Counted from the first letter of the stretch, positions 34,739-43,842 are shown. The stretch is DNA of 64,000 nucleotides from Pseudomonadota bacterium (GCA_023433705.1 JAEYUC010000073.1:16071-80070), one strand, 5' to 3'. Made by a program: numbers and translations. Notes: generated from the letters alone by a model not told the origin.

Positions 34739-36658
34739 ATGAGCTTGATCCTTGCCGTTCTTGCCGCTAGTGGCGGCACCGTGACCCCTCCCCCGCAATC
34801 CGCTTCGCAGGCCGCCCAGGCTGCCGCCCCGGACGAGACCGTGATCGTGACCGGCTCGCGCGTTGCTACAGACCCCGACGACGTCGGCGCGAACGTCACG
34901 GTGCTCAAGCGCGCGGACTTCGACGTCGAGAAGCCGTCCCAGCTTTCGGACATATTGCGCCGCGTGGCCGGCGTGCACGTGGACCAGGTCGGAGGACGCG
35001 GCGGCACGGGCTCGCTGTACATGCGCGGCGCCGATCCTAACTACACGCTCGTGCTGGTCGACGGCGTGCGCGTGAACGACCCGACGAACGCGCGCGGCGG
35101 CTCGTTCGATTTCTCCACGCTCGACGTCGCCGACATCGACCGCGTGGAGATCGCGCGCGGCCCGTATTCGGCCGTGTACGGCGGCGACGCGCTTGCCGGC
35201 GTGATCAACATCGTCACGCGCGAGGCGCCGCGCGAGAAGACCACCGCGACACTCGACGCGACCGCGGGCGCATACGACACGCGTGAACTCGCGCTCTCGG
35301 CCGGCGGCCCTGTCGGTAGCGGCAACTGGAATCTCGGCCTCAGCGACACGAACCAGGGCGAAGTCGTGCGCGGCAACGAGTTCGAATCGCAGCGCATCTC
35401 CGGAAGTTTCGATACGGAGATCGGCGCGAACACTTCGTTGTTCGTCACGGGTCGCTACTCCGAGTCCGAGCGCGCCGCCTGGCCTGACGACAGCGGCGGC
35501 CATGAATTCGCCGACATCCGCGAGACCGAGCATCGCGATTCGGACGAGACATTGTTCGGCGCGGGATTCACCACGCGCGCGGGCAATTCGACTTACGGAC
35601 TGACGCTGGGCTACTTCAAGCGCGACGACCTCATCGATTCACCGGGCGTCGCGCCCGGCCAGCGCGATCCTTTCGGCGTGCCGCCGAGCGTGGTCGACAC
35701 GAACCTGTCCCGCTACTCCGCGACGTTCACGGGCACGCAGAAGATTCTCGACGGCGTGACGCTCGCGTATGGCGTCGACTGGCTGCGCGAGGAAGGCACG
35801 AGCGACGGCGCGCTCGATTTCGGCGGCGGCTTCATGCTGCCGACCTCTTTCGAGCTCACACGCACCACGTGGGCGCCGTTCGCCGAGATGCGCATCGAAT
35901 CGAAGATCGGCCTGTCGACCCAGCTCGGCGTGCGCGTCGACGATCCCGATGGCGCGAGCTCGGTCACGAGCCCGCGCGTGCGCGTGGCCTACGAGGCAGG
36001 CGATTCCGGCTTCACGATCGCGGGCGCCTGGGGCAAGGCGTTCAAACTACCCAGCTTCTATGCACTGGGTCATCCAATCGTGGGCAATCCGGATCTCGTG
36101 CCGGAGCGCGGCGAGTCCTACGAGCTCGAGTTGTCGCAGGAAATCCTCGGCGGCGCGGGGCGCGTCAGCTTCACGTGGTTCGACAGCGAGTTCCGCAACG
36201 CGATCGATTTCGACGCGGGTCCGCCGCCGATGCTCGTGAACCGCAACCGCGTGGACACCGAGGGCTTCGAACTCGCGGGCCGCGTCGGCCTCGGCGAGCA
36301 GTGGGCGTTCGATGCGAGCGTCACGCAGGCGAAGAGCGAGATTGCCGGCACCGGCGAACAGATGCGCAACCGCCCCGAGTGGCGCGGCGGCGTCGGCGCG
36401 CACTGGACGCCGTTCGCGGCGCTCGAGTTGTCGGCCGCGGCGACCTACGTCGGCTCGGCGCGCGACTCGTCGATTCCGACCGGCGATGTCCGGCTGGATT
36501 CGTACACCCGCATCGACGTGAGCGCCGCGTGGCAGGTGTCGCCGAAGTTCCAGGCCTACCTGGCCGTCGACAATCTCACGGACGAGCAGTACGAGGAGTT
36601 CATCGGCAACGAAGTGCGCGGGATCCTGCCACGCGCGGGCGTGCGGTTCAGCTACTGA
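34739..36658 (+). CDS. TonB-dependent outer membrane receptor (BtuB-like)
   Basis: 639 residues. The plug domain shows the TonB box-like ETVIVTGSR, LSDILRRVAGVHVDQVGGRG, LYMRGADPNYTLVLVDGVRVND and RVEIARGPYSAVYGGDALAG. The barrel ends YLAVDNLTDEQYEEFIGNEV and RAGVRFSY with the terminal aromatic. Sequence pattern is closest to BtuB/cobalamin-type receptors, but no cobalamin riboswitch is seen in the 92-nt leader, so another ligand such as an oligosaccharide is equally possible given the neighbouring cluster. The signal peptide is short, and the start at 34739 lacks an obvious ribosome binding site, so the N terminus is uncertain. Confidence 0.85.
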   Translation: MSLILAVLAASGGTVTPPPQSASQAAQAAAPDETVIVTGSRVATDPDDVGANVTVLKRADFDVEKPSQLSDILRRVAGVHVDQVGGRGGTGSLYMRGADPNYTLVLVDGVRVNDPTNARGGSFDFSTLDVADIDRVEIARGPYSAVYGGDALAGVINIVTREAPREKTTATLDATAGAYDTRELALSAGGPVGSGNWNLGLSDTNQGEVVRGNEFESQRISGSFDTEIGANTSLFVTGRYSESERAAWPDDSGGHEFADIRETEHRDSDETLFGAGFTTRAGNSTYGLTLGYFKRDDLIDSPGVAPGQRDPFGVPPSVVDTNLSRYSATFTGTQKILDGVTLAYGVDWLREEGTSDGALDFGGGFMLPTSFELTRTTWAPFAEMRIESKIGLSTQLGVRVDDPDGASSVTSPRVRVAYEAGDSGFTIAGAWGKAFKLPSFYALGHPIVGNPDLVPERGESYELELSQEILGGAGRVSFTWFDSEFRNAIDFDAGPPPMLVNRNRVDTEGFELAGRVGLGEQWAFDASVTQAKSEIAGTGEQMRNRPEWRGGVGAHWTPFAALELSAAATYVGSARDSSIPTGDVRLDSYTRIDVSAAWQVSPKFQAYLAVDNLTDEQYEEFIGNEVRGILPRAGVRFSY

Positions 36659-36666
36659 TGTCCCCT

Positions 36667-36697
36667 GGCAGGGACAGACTTCAAGTCTGTCCCTGCC
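36667..36697. terminator. Perfect 15-bp hairpin between convergent genes
   Basis: GGCAGGGACAGACTT and its exact complement, separated by one base. It lies 8 nt after the TonB receptor stop and contains the stop codon of the convergent nucleotidyltransferase gene. The GGGACAGACTT core links it to the GGGGACA repeat family. No T-run follows on either side, so termination is plausible but not certain. Confidence 0.65.
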
Positions 36698-37169
36698 TGG
36701 ATCTGGCGAGGATCGCGCGCAATTCTTTGACGGCGAGCAGATCTTTCTCGCGTCCGAGCGCTTCCTTCGCGCGGATGAGATCTTCGATTCCGATGACGCG
36801 AACGCGGTGGCCAAACAACTCCACCGTCTCCGCATTCGCGGCGACTCTGGCGAAATCACCGACTCCGGTTATCGACCCCAGCACGTCGAGCGCGCCGAGA
36901 TCGGTCTGTAAATAGAGATTCTTGAGATCGACAACCGGTGACGGATTGTCGATGAAGGAGTGTCGTTGAGGATTGTGCCGATGTGTCGGATGGAGATCCT
37001 TGAAGGCCTCGCGCAGCTTTTCGACATTCGCGGCGGTGAGAATGGCGCAGATGTCGAGGTCGCGCGTCACCACGGTCGAGCCATGAAGCACCGCGCCGAA
37101 TCCGCCGACGATGACGAATTCGATGTCAGCCGCGAGCAGGCGCTGGAGGAGTCCGTTCAGTTCTGTCAC
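36681..37169 (-). CDS. MNT/AbiEii-type nucleotidyltransferase-fold protein
   Basis: 162 residues. The nucleotidyltransferase core is EFVIVGGFGAVLHGSTVVTR followed by DLDI, the GG...D.D pattern of the Pol-beta superfamily; a C-terminal helix pair (GIEDLIRAKEALGREKDLLA) follows. Such proteins appear as toxins or antitoxins (AbiEii, MNT) and as orphan enzymes. Its start lies inside the preceding small gene (44-nt overlap). Its last residues RQGQT-stop are encoded by the hairpin at 36667-36697, so the C terminus comes from repeat sequence. Confidence 0.75.
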   Translation of the reverse strand: MTELNGLLQRLLAADIEFVIVGGFGAVLHGSTVVTRDLDICAILTAANVEKLREAFKDLHPTHRHNPQRHSFIDNPSPVVDLKNLYLQTDLGALDVLGSITGVGDFARVAANAETVELFGHRVRVIGIEDLIRAKEALGREKDLLAVKELRAILARSRQGQT

Positions 37170-37338
37170 GCAGTGCCCGGCCAGCTTTCTCGAGTTCCAA
37201 TGCGAGCGTCAATGCTTGCTGATGCTGCAGAAGTCGCTGTTCGTGTGTGCAGCGCAACGATGCATCCACGAGGCTCATGTCGAACCCAGCAAGCTCTGCT
37301 TCTTTGATGTCATCCATTTGCCGACGAGGATACTGCAT
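37126..37338 (-). CDS. Small protein paired with the nucleotidyltransferase
   Basis: 70 residues from ATG 37338 (or 63 from ATG 37317, MDDIKEAELAGFDMSLVDAS). Predicted mostly helical, with LLQHQQALTLALELEKAG as a possible coiled-coil helix and a Pro-rich end. It overlaps the nucleotidyltransferase gene by 44 nt, so the two are co-translated. Size, helicity and coupling suggest a partner or antitoxin-like component; no family is recognised. Confidence 0.5.
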   Translation of the reverse strand: MQYPRRQMDDIKEAELAGFDMSLVDASLRCTHEQRLLQHQQALTLALELEKAGRALRDRTERTPPAPARG

Positions 37339-37353
37339 GTGCGCGCGGCAAAG

Positions 37354-37388
37354 AAAAGGGGTCGGACTGTTGAGGTCCGACCCCTTTT
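37354..37388. terminator. Terminator hairpin after the MFS gene
   Basis: Perfect 14-bp stem AAAAGGGGTCGGAC / GTCCGACCCCTTTT with a 7-nt loop. Flanking A and T runs make it a terminator in both directions. It sits between the MFS gene and the nucleotidyltransferase pair. Confidence 0.8.
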
Positions 37389-37389
37389 G

Positions 37390-37415
37390 CCAGGAAACGA
37401 GGAATGTCCCTATTT
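37390..37415. repeat. 26-nt GGGACATTCC repeat, copy B
   Basis: Exact reverse complement of the 26 nt at 22532-22557. As in that copy, the AAATAG at its edge supplies Lys-stop, here to the MFS transporter gene. Confidence 0.85.
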
Positions 37416-38939
37416 GATGTCGAGTACCACTGGCTTGTAGCCGCCGCGGCTGCGGAACCAGAGGATCAGTCCGAGATACACGACCAGCATGATCACCGGC
37501 AGCCAGGCGATCGTGCGCAGCGCTTCGAGCTTCGACTCGGCGTCGATCTTGGCGACGACCTCCTGGTCTTCCGCCGACAGCGTCGCGCGCTTTTCCGGCA
37601 CCACCGCGGTGTACGTGCCGAACATGCCGCTGCGCTGCTCGGTGACCGCCGCCGAGAGCTGCGTGTTGTTGCGCGCGTCGTGCTCGGCGATGTGCTGGAC
37701 CATCGCGCGGTCCTGCACGCCGCCGATTACCGGCGAACCCACGATGCCCGCGGCCAGCATGCCGACGCCGGCCACGACGTTCAGCGTGATGGCGCCGCCG
37801 CGCGGCGACTGCTCGGACACCACACCCAGCGACGTGGGCCAGAAGAACGCCTTGCCGACGCCGTACACGGTTGCCGCGACCAGCAACATCACACCCGTCG
37901 TCTTGGAGAGCAGCACGAGGCCCACCGCCGCGATGGCCGCGGAAATGGCCAGCAATCCCAGCGGCGAGAACTTGTGCACCAGCGGGCCCGCGAACAGGCG
38001 CAGCACGAGCACCAGCGCCATCGCGTAGATCAGCACCCAGCCACCCGAGAGTCCGATCTCCGCCATCGCCGGCGTCATCATCGCCGTGATCCAGCCGTCC
38101 GTACCGAGCTCGGTGACGGCCAGCGGAATCATTACGAGAGTCATGATGATGAACAGCGGCTTGCCGGGCGAACGCGCCCAGATGCCGTAGCCGACCGTGA
38201 TCGCCGCGATCAGCACCCACTCGACGGTGCTCGACCAGCCGAGCACGCGGCCGAGTTCCAGCACCATGAGGATGGCGACGATGAACGCGCTGATGAAGCC
38301 GGCTTCGGCCAGCATCTCGCGATACGACACGCCCGCGGCGACGCGCTCGCTCTGCGGGAACACGCGCGGCAACAGCATCACGATGTACGTGACCACCGGG
38401 ATCAGCATCAGCGCCATCTTGTAGCGCCAGCCCATGTCACCGGGCAGCGCGAGCGCCAGGAGGCCGCCGATGACGAAGCCGGCCGGCCAACCGGCATGGA
38501 GGCGGTTGAGCCACGTGGTCTTGTCGTGCCGGAACTCACGCGCGATCAGCGGATTGATGCCGGCTTCGACCGCGCCGTTGCCGAGCGACAGCACGAAGCT
38601 GCCCCAGTACAGGCCCCAGTAACCGTCGGCGCGCACCAGCAGGATGAACCCGATGACGTGCGAGGCGGCGGCGAACCACAACGTGGCCTTGAAGCCGATC
38701 TTGTCGATGATCAGCGAGAGAAGAATGATGCTGATCGCGAAGGGCCACAGGCCCACGCCGAACAGCTCACCCTTCTGCGTTTCGGAGAGTCCGAACTCCA
38801 CGCCCCACGCGTCGATCGAAAACGCGCGCAGGATGAAGCAGAAGGACGTCGCGACCAGCGCGGCGAAACACACCGCGAAAGTCTTCTTGGCCTCGGCAGA
38901 CGCCGGCACCGTGCCGGTCATAGTGGCTTCTGTACTCAT
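37410..38939 (-). CDS. MFS transporter
   Basis: 509 residues with about twelve membrane segments (TFAVCFAALVATSFCFILRA at the start; PVIMLVVYLGLILWFRSRGG at the end). A long hydrophilic insertion (about residues 410-475) precedes the last segment. The RHDKTTWLNRLHAGWPAGFV segment is the MFS loop-4 region. It imports or exports an organic solute, likely the substrate of the two upstream enzymes. It is 33 nt downstream of the Gfo/Idh/MocA gene, in one operon. Its last two codons (AAA TAG) belong to the 26-nt repeat. Confidence 0.88.
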   Translation of the reverse strand: MSTEATMTGTVPASAEAKKTFAVCFAALVATSFCFILRAFSIDAWGVEFGLSETQKGELFGVGLWPFAISIILLSLIIDKIGFKATLWFAAASHVIGFILLVRADGYWGLYWGSFVLSLGNGAVEAGINPLIAREFRHDKTTWLNRLHAGWPAGFVIGGLLALALPGDMGWRYKMALMLIPVVTYIVMLLPRVFPQSERVAAGVSYREMLAEAGFISAFIVAILMVLELGRVLGWSSTVEWVLIAAITVGYGIWARSPGKPLFIIMTLVMIPLAVTELGTDGWITAMMTPAMAEIGLSGGWVLIYAMALVLVLRLFAGPLVHKFSPLGLLAISAAIAAVGLVLLSKTTGVMLLVAATVYGVGKAFFWPTSLGVVSEQSPRGGAITLNVVAGVGMLAAGIVGSPVIGGVQDRAMVQHIAEHDARNNTQLSAAVTEQRSGMFGTYTAVVPEKRATLSAEDQEVVAKIDAESKLEALRTIAWLPVIMLVVYLGLILWFRSRGGYKPVVLDIK

Positions 38940-38972
38940 TGCCCAACCCCTCGTGAATAGTTAGCTATTTCT

Positions 38973-40103
38973 CTAGATCTTCGTCCAGGCGCTGTTCGCC
39001 TGGCCTGACTTCAACACGGCCTCGATGAACGCCATCACGCGCGTGCCGGTGACGACATCGGGCGCGAACAGCGACGCCGCCTTCGGCGATCGGTTCTCCA
39101 GCCGCGCGGTCACACGCTCGGCGAAATCGGTGTAGAGCTGCGAGAACGCTTCGATGAAGCCCTCGGGATGGCCGCCCGGCAAGCCCACGGAGCTCGTCGG
39201 CGTGCCCGGATCGCCGCGGCGCACGTAACGCGGCGCCTCGCCCGCCTCGACGAGAGTCAACTCTTCGGGTCGCTCCTGGAACCACAGGATCGAGCCCTTT
39301 TCTCCATACACCCGCAACCGGTGCGAGTTGAGATGGCCGATGGCGACCTGGCTCGCCCACAAACTACCGCGCGCGCCGTTGCCGAAGCGCAGCAGCACGT
39401 TGACGTTGTCGTCGATCGGCCGGCCCGACACGAGGGTCGACACGTCGGCGGCGACCTCGGAGACCTTCTCGCCCGTGACGAACTCGGCGAGCTGGAAGGA
39501 ATGCGAACCGATGTCGCCGAGCGCGCCCGCGCCGGCCTGCTTCGGATCCGTGCGCCAGCTCGCCTGCTTCTGACCGGTCTTCTCGAGCGCGGTGGATAGC
39601 CAGCCCTGCGGATACTCGGCCTGCACGACGCGCAGCTTGCCGATGAGACCATCGGCGATGAGCTGCTTCGCATGGCGGATCATCGGATAACCGGTGTAGT
39701 TGAACGTCACGCCGAGCAACCGTTTCTTCTCGGCCGCGAGCTTCACGAGCTTTTCGGCGTCCGCGAGGTTGGTGGTCAGCGGCTTGTCGCAGATGACGTC
39801 GAGCCCGGCGTTGAGGCACGCCGCCGACTGCACGTAGTGCACGTGGTTGGGCGTGACGATGGAAACGACCTCGATGCCGTCGGGACGTTTGGCTTCCTCG
39901 GCGACCATGGCCTCGACCGTGGGATAAGCGCGTGCGGGATCGACGCCGAGCGCGACCGCGGAGCGCTTGCCCTTCTCCGCATCCGACGAAAACACGCCCG
40001 CGAGCAACTGGTAGCGCCCGTCCACGCGCGCCGCCATGCGGTGCACGTTTCCGATGAACGCACCCTCGCCACCACCGATCATTCCCCAACGCAATGGACG
40101 CAT
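38973..40103 (-). CDS. Gfo/Idh/MocA family oxidoreductase
   Basis: 376 residues. The N-terminal Rossmann fold starts WGMIGGGEGAFIGNVHRMA, then VVSIVTPNHVHY and the family dinucleotide/catalytic motif DVICDKPLTTN (EKP-equivalent). The C-terminal domain has AGAGALGDIGSHSFQLAEFV with catalytic Asp and His. It oxidises a sugar, inositol or glycoside carbon with NAD(P). The partners (TIM-barrel isomerase upstream, MFS downstream) indicate one catabolic operon. Confidence 0.9.
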   Translation of the reverse strand: MRPLRWGMIGGGEGAFIGNVHRMAARVDGRYQLLAGVFSSDAEKGKRSAVALGVDPARAYPTVEAMVAEEAKRPDGIEVVSIVTPNHVHYVQSAACLNAGLDVICDKPLTTNLADAEKLVKLAAEKKRLLGVTFNYTGYPMIRHAKQLIADGLIGKLRVVQAEYPQGWLSTALEKTGQKQASWRTDPKQAGAGALGDIGSHSFQLAEFVTGEKVSEVAADVSTLVSGRPIDDNVNVLLRFGNGARGSLWASQVAIGHLNSHRLRVYGEKGSILWFQERPEELTLVEAGEAPRYVRRGDPGTPTSSVGLPGGHPEGFIEAFSQLYTDFAERVTARLENRSPKAASLFAPDVVTGTRVMAFIEAVLKSGQANSAWTKI

Positions 40104-40137
40104 TACTTCAGCCCCAAGGTTTCAAAAAAAGATGAAA

Positions 40138-41028
40138 TCAGACCGCGAGCTTCGTGAGGTAGTCGCCGCTGATCTTTACCGACTCCAGGATCGGACGCGT
40201 GAACGGCTCTTCCTGCTCATAGAAGAACGCCTTGGTGCCGTTGGCCTTCGCGGTTCCGATGACCGCCTTCCAGTCGATGCTGCCTTCGCCGAGCGCCACG
40301 GACGACGGATCCTTGCCGTCGTCCCCCCGCTTCGCCACGTCCTTGACGTGCAATGCGATGACGCGGTCCTTGTACTTGTCGAGCAGCGCGATCGGATCCT
40401 GCTGCGCCACGACGACCCAACCCACGTCGAGCTCGATCTTCACGAGATCGGGATCCGTGTTCGCGAATAGATAGTCGAACGCCGTCTGACCGTCGAACTT
40501 CTTGAACTCCGCGCTGTGGTTGTGATAGCCGAAGGACATGCCGGCATCGCGAACCTGCTTGCCGAACTTGTTGAACAGATCCGCGTTCCACTTCCAGTCG
40601 GTGAGATCGACCGCCTTCATGCGCTCTTCCCACGGAAGCATTTCCTTCTCGGGCGATACGCCCGGCGAAGACGCGACGATGTACTTGAGTCCGAGCGCCT
40701 TCGCGTCGGCGATGATCTGGTCGCCGTTCTTCGCGATGTCGCCCGCGCCCGCGTGCGTGCTGACGAGCGAGAAGCCGATGTCGTGCATGAACTTCGCGAG
40801 CTCGGCGGGTTTCTTGCCGTAGTAGCCCGCGAATTCGATTTCACGGAATCCGGCGGCGTGCACCTTGCGCAGCGTGCCTTCGAGGTCCTTCGCCGCCTCG
40901 TCCTTCACCGTCCAGAGCTGGATGCCGAGGGGAACCTTGCTGCCGCCCGCGAATGCCGCCCGGGACATGATCGCTCCGGCGGCGATACCCATTCCCGCGG
41001 ACACGAGAAACGAACGACGGCTAAGCAT
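40138..41028 (-). CDS. Sugar phosphate isomerase/epimerase (TIM barrel), Tat-exported
   Basis: 296 residues. The N terminus MLSRRSFLVSAGMGIAAGAI is a twin-arginine signal. The xylose-isomerase-like barrel follows (PLGIQLWTVKDEAAKDLEGT, FREIEFAGYYGKKP, SFGYHNHSAEFKKFDG, VKIELDVGWVVVAQQDP, ALHVKDVAKRGDDG) with the His/Glu/Asp metal ligands. Periplasmic members of this family sit with Gfo/Idh/MocA dehydrogenases and act on keto-sugars. First gene of the three-gene operon; gap 34 nt. Confidence 0.88.
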   Translation of the reverse strand: MLSRRSFLVSAGMGIAAGAIMSRAAFAGGSKVPLGIQLWTVKDEAAKDLEGTLRKVHAAGFREIEFAGYYGKKPAELAKFMHDIGFSLVSTHAGAGDIAKNGDQIIADAKALGLKYIVASSPGVSPEKEMLPWEERMKAVDLTDWKWNADLFNKFGKQVRDAGMSFGYHNHSAEFKKFDGQTAFDYLFANTDPDLVKIELDVGWVVVAQQDPIALLDKYKDRVIALHVKDVAKRGDDGKDPSSVALGEGSIDWKAVIGTAKANGTKAFFYEQEEPFTRPILESVKISGDYLTKLAV

Positions 41029-41118
41029 TGAAACACCCCTCGAATGTTCTGGACGGGCGAGTACAAGCCATTGGGCTGCAAGTCGTCAAGCAGCCCGGCG
41101 AGTCTCACTTCCGGGCGC

Positions 41119-43749
41119 TCACGACATGACTTTTTTCGTGGGCTCCACTCGCGTTTTCGACATCATGATCTCCCCGAGACAACGCCGCAGGTCCACCAGA
41201 CGCGGCGGTTTGCTCAGCACCGCGCGTACGCCGTCGGGCGTATCCCCCTCGGCGACCAGCCGCTGGCCCCAGCCCGTGAGCATGAACACCACCGTTTCGG
41301 GCGCCGCCGCCTTGATGGCGGCCGTGACCGCGCGTCCGTCGACGTGCGGCATCCCGAGATCGGTGAACACCACCGGGAACGGATTGCCCTCGGCTTGTGC
41401 ATCCAGAAAGGCTTCGATGCCGGCCTTGCCGCCGTTGGCCGTGACGATTTCGTGGCCTTCGTTCTCGAGCACTTCGCGCAGCGATGTCAGCAGTACCGGA
41501 TCGTCGTCGACGATCAGGATGCGCGTGAGGTGCGGAACCGGCGCAATTACGACCGAAGCCGGCTCGACCGCCGGCGTGGTTTCCGGGAACGACACGCGGA
41601 CCGTGGTCCCCTTCCCCGGCGCGCTCACGATGTCGATCTCGGCGCCGTGACGCTGCGTGATGCCGTACACCATCGCGAGCCCGAGACCCGACCCGCGCTC
41701 GCCCTTGGTCGTGAAGAACGGCTCGAAACAGCGGCGGCGAGTCGCGTCGTCCATGCCGACGCCCGAATCCACGACTTCCACGACGACGCGGCGACGCGAT
41801 CCGTCCGCGTGCGTCGAGCGCAGGATCAATCTACCGCCCGCGGGCATCGCATCGATCGCATTGAAGACGAGATTCACGAGCGCCTCGCGCAGCTCGCCTT
41901 CGATGGCCATCACGGTCGGATCGCCGGCGACCGCATCGACGTTCGCGTCGATCACGACGCCTCGCTGCTGCGCGATGTTGCTCCAGCGCGCGCGCGTGAG
42001 CTCGAGCACTTCGCGCAGCACCCGATTGATCGCGACGGGTTGCAGTTCGAGCTGCGCCGGGCGCTTGCGATAGAACTCGCCCATGCGCGCGACCGTGTGC
42101 GCCACGTCGTCGACCGCGCGCTGGATGATCTTGAGTTGCTCGCGGGCGCGCGGACTGAAGCCGCTTTCGTACGTGAGCAGCGCATCGACGTAGACCGCCA
42201 CCGGCGAGATCGCGTTGTTGATGTCGTGGGCGATGCCGCTCGCCATCTGGCCGAGCGCGCGCAGCCGTTCGTGTTCGAGCACGGCCTGCTGCGTGCGCCG
42301 CAGGTCGTCGTAAGCCTGGCGAAGCGAATCGTGCAGCCTCGCCTGGTTCGCCGCGAGCGAGACGTGATCGCAGAGCTGGCGCAGGAACTCGCGCTCGCCC
42401 GCGCTGAATCCATCGAGGACTCGCCGCGCGACGACCAACACGCCGAAGACCGGACCGCGCTGCTCGGTGTGCAGCGGAACGCAAACGATCGAGCGCAGCC
42501 CCGCGCGCGCGAGCCGCTGCGGGAACGGGAATTTCACCGCGGCGATGTCCGGCTCGTACACGAGCGAGCCCCCGACGCAGCGGCCGAGACCGTTGCGATC
42601 GATCGGAATGCGCGAGTTCGCAGCCATCGCCATCTCGAGCGCGAGCGGTTCGCTGCGCGCGCCGACGCGATTGACCGTGAGGATTCCTTCCTGCGCCTCG
42701 TAGCTGCACAACATCGTGAAGTCGACGGGCAGGTGTTCTTCGAGGCTGCGCACCACGACCTGGAAGATGCTGTCGAGGTCCTGGCGTTCGGCGATCGCGC
42801 GCGTGATCCGTTGCAGCAGGCTCAGGCGTTCGAGCTGCAGCAACGCGCTGCCTTCCGCCGTCTGGCGCACGCCGATTTCCTGGCGGAGCTCGGCGTTCAA
42901 CGTCTCGAGCTCCGACGTGCGCGCCGCGACGCGCACCTCGAGCGCCTCGTTGATCGAGAGCAGTTCCTCTTCCGCGCGCATGCGGCGCATCGTGTCAGCG
43001 CTGCCCATCTGGATCAGGTGGAACAGCAGCATGATTCCGCCCGCGAAGACACCGAAGTGCGCGGTCATCGCGAACCTGCTGATGGCCATCTCGGAATACA
43101 GCATGAGCGAGTGCGCGAGCGCCGTCGCGAGCGCGTAGTAAGCGAGTGCATGCGCGAGCCGATCGCCTTCGCGGCGCCGCCACAGCCAGATGCCGACCGG
43201 GATCCACAGCAGCGGGATGGGCAGCAAGCTCGGCCGGATGATGCCGAGGAAGCTGGGCGCGTTGGCGTAACGCGGCAGCCACTGGAACAGCGCGAAGAGG
43301 CCCGCCGCCGCCGCGATCGTGGCGCACGCGAACAACAAATTGGAGGTCTTTTCCGAGGGCCGCCACCACATGACGAGCGCGGTGCCAAGCGGCAGTAGAT
43401 AGGCGGCTGGCGCCCACGTGCCGGAACGCAGACTGGCGATTACTTCATTGAGGTCCTCGAACGGCGACGCGGGCTCGAGGGCGGCCATCACGTGCAACAC
43501 CTCGAGGAAGCCCGCGACGGCGAAGACGATGGCCAGGAATCGCACGCGCACCTCGCCGGTGCGCCACCCCAGATCCCAGAACAGGAAGGACACCGCAACC
43601 GTCGCGAGCGCGATGCCAGTGTTGAGGATGGTGTGAAGGACCGGGAAACCCGGGCTCGGCGAGGTGAATATCGCGGTGCCCGCAATCGCGGTCACCCCCA
43701 GCGCGATGAGGAAATCGCGCCCGGGATGAAGCTGCGCTTTGACGTCCAA
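41119..43749 (-). CDS. Membrane-bound hybrid sensor histidine kinase (MASE3-like, GAF, HisKA, HATPase, REC)
   Basis: 876 residues. About eight membrane helices form a MASE3-like sensor (to about residue 270), then a coiled coil (VRVAARTSELETLNAELRQE), a GAF domain (ITRAIAERQDLDSIFQVVVR onwards), the phospho-acceptor His in ASGIAHDINNAISP, the ATPase domain (NLVFNAIDAMPAGG; FTTKGERGSGLGLAMVYG) and a C-terminal receiver with phospho-Asp in VVFTDLGMPHVDG. TTG 43749 is preferred: GGGAGGGGG lies 4-6 nt upstream, whereas ATG 43818 has none. No separate response regulator adjoins. The signal is unknown. Divergent from the DsbA-NhaA fusion gene. Confidence 0.88.
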   Translation of the reverse strand: MDVKAQLHPGRDFLIALGVTAIAGTAIFTSPSPGFPVLHTILNTGIALATVAVSFLFWDLGWRTGEVRVRFLAIVFAVAGFLEVLHVMAALEPASPFEDLNEVIASLRSGTWAPAAYLLPLGTALVMWWRPSEKTSNLLFACATIAAAAGLFALFQWLPRYANAPSFLGIIRPSLLPIPLLWIPVGIWLWRRREGDRLAHALAYYALATALAHSLMLYSEMAISRFAMTAHFGVFAGGIMLLFHLIQMGSADTMRRMRAEEELLSINEALEVRVAARTSELETLNAELRQEIGVRQTAEGSALLQLERLSLLQRITRAIAERQDLDSIFQVVVRSLEEHLPVDFTMLCSYEAQEGILTVNRVGARSEPLALEMAMAANSRIPIDRNGLGRCVGGSLVYEPDIAAVKFPFPQRLARAGLRSIVCVPLHTEQRGPVFGVLVVARRVLDGFSAGEREFLRQLCDHVSLAANQARLHDSLRQAYDDLRRTQQAVLEHERLRALGQMASGIAHDINNAISPVAVYVDALLTYESGFSPRAREQLKIIQRAVDDVAHTVARMGEFYRKRPAQLELQPVAINRVLREVLELTRARWSNIAQQRGVVIDANVDAVAGDPTVMAIEGELREALVNLVFNAIDAMPAGGRLILRSTHADGSRRRVVVEVVDSGVGMDDATRRRCFEPFFTTKGERGSGLGLAMVYGITQRHGAEIDIVSAPGKGTTVRVSFPETTPAVEPASVVIAPVPHLTRILIVDDDPVLLTSLREVLENEGHEIVTANGGKAGIEAFLDAQAEGNPFPVVFTDLGMPHVDGRAVTAAIKAAAPETVVFMLTGWGQRLVAEGDTPDGVRAVLSKPPRLVDLRRCLGEIMMSKTRVEPTKKVMS

Positions 43750-43842
43750 TCGCCCCCTCCCTGCGCGGCGGAAAAATTCTGTGGCGAGGATACTCCCACC
43801 CGCAGGCCGCCGCGCCATGCTCCAAAGTATGATGCCCAGCTT

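Noticed and set aside
41044..43398. A 784-codon plus-strand frame opposite the histidine kinase
   Set aside because: Arg/Asp/His-rich antisense shadow of a GC-rich gene; the minus strand has all kinase motifs.
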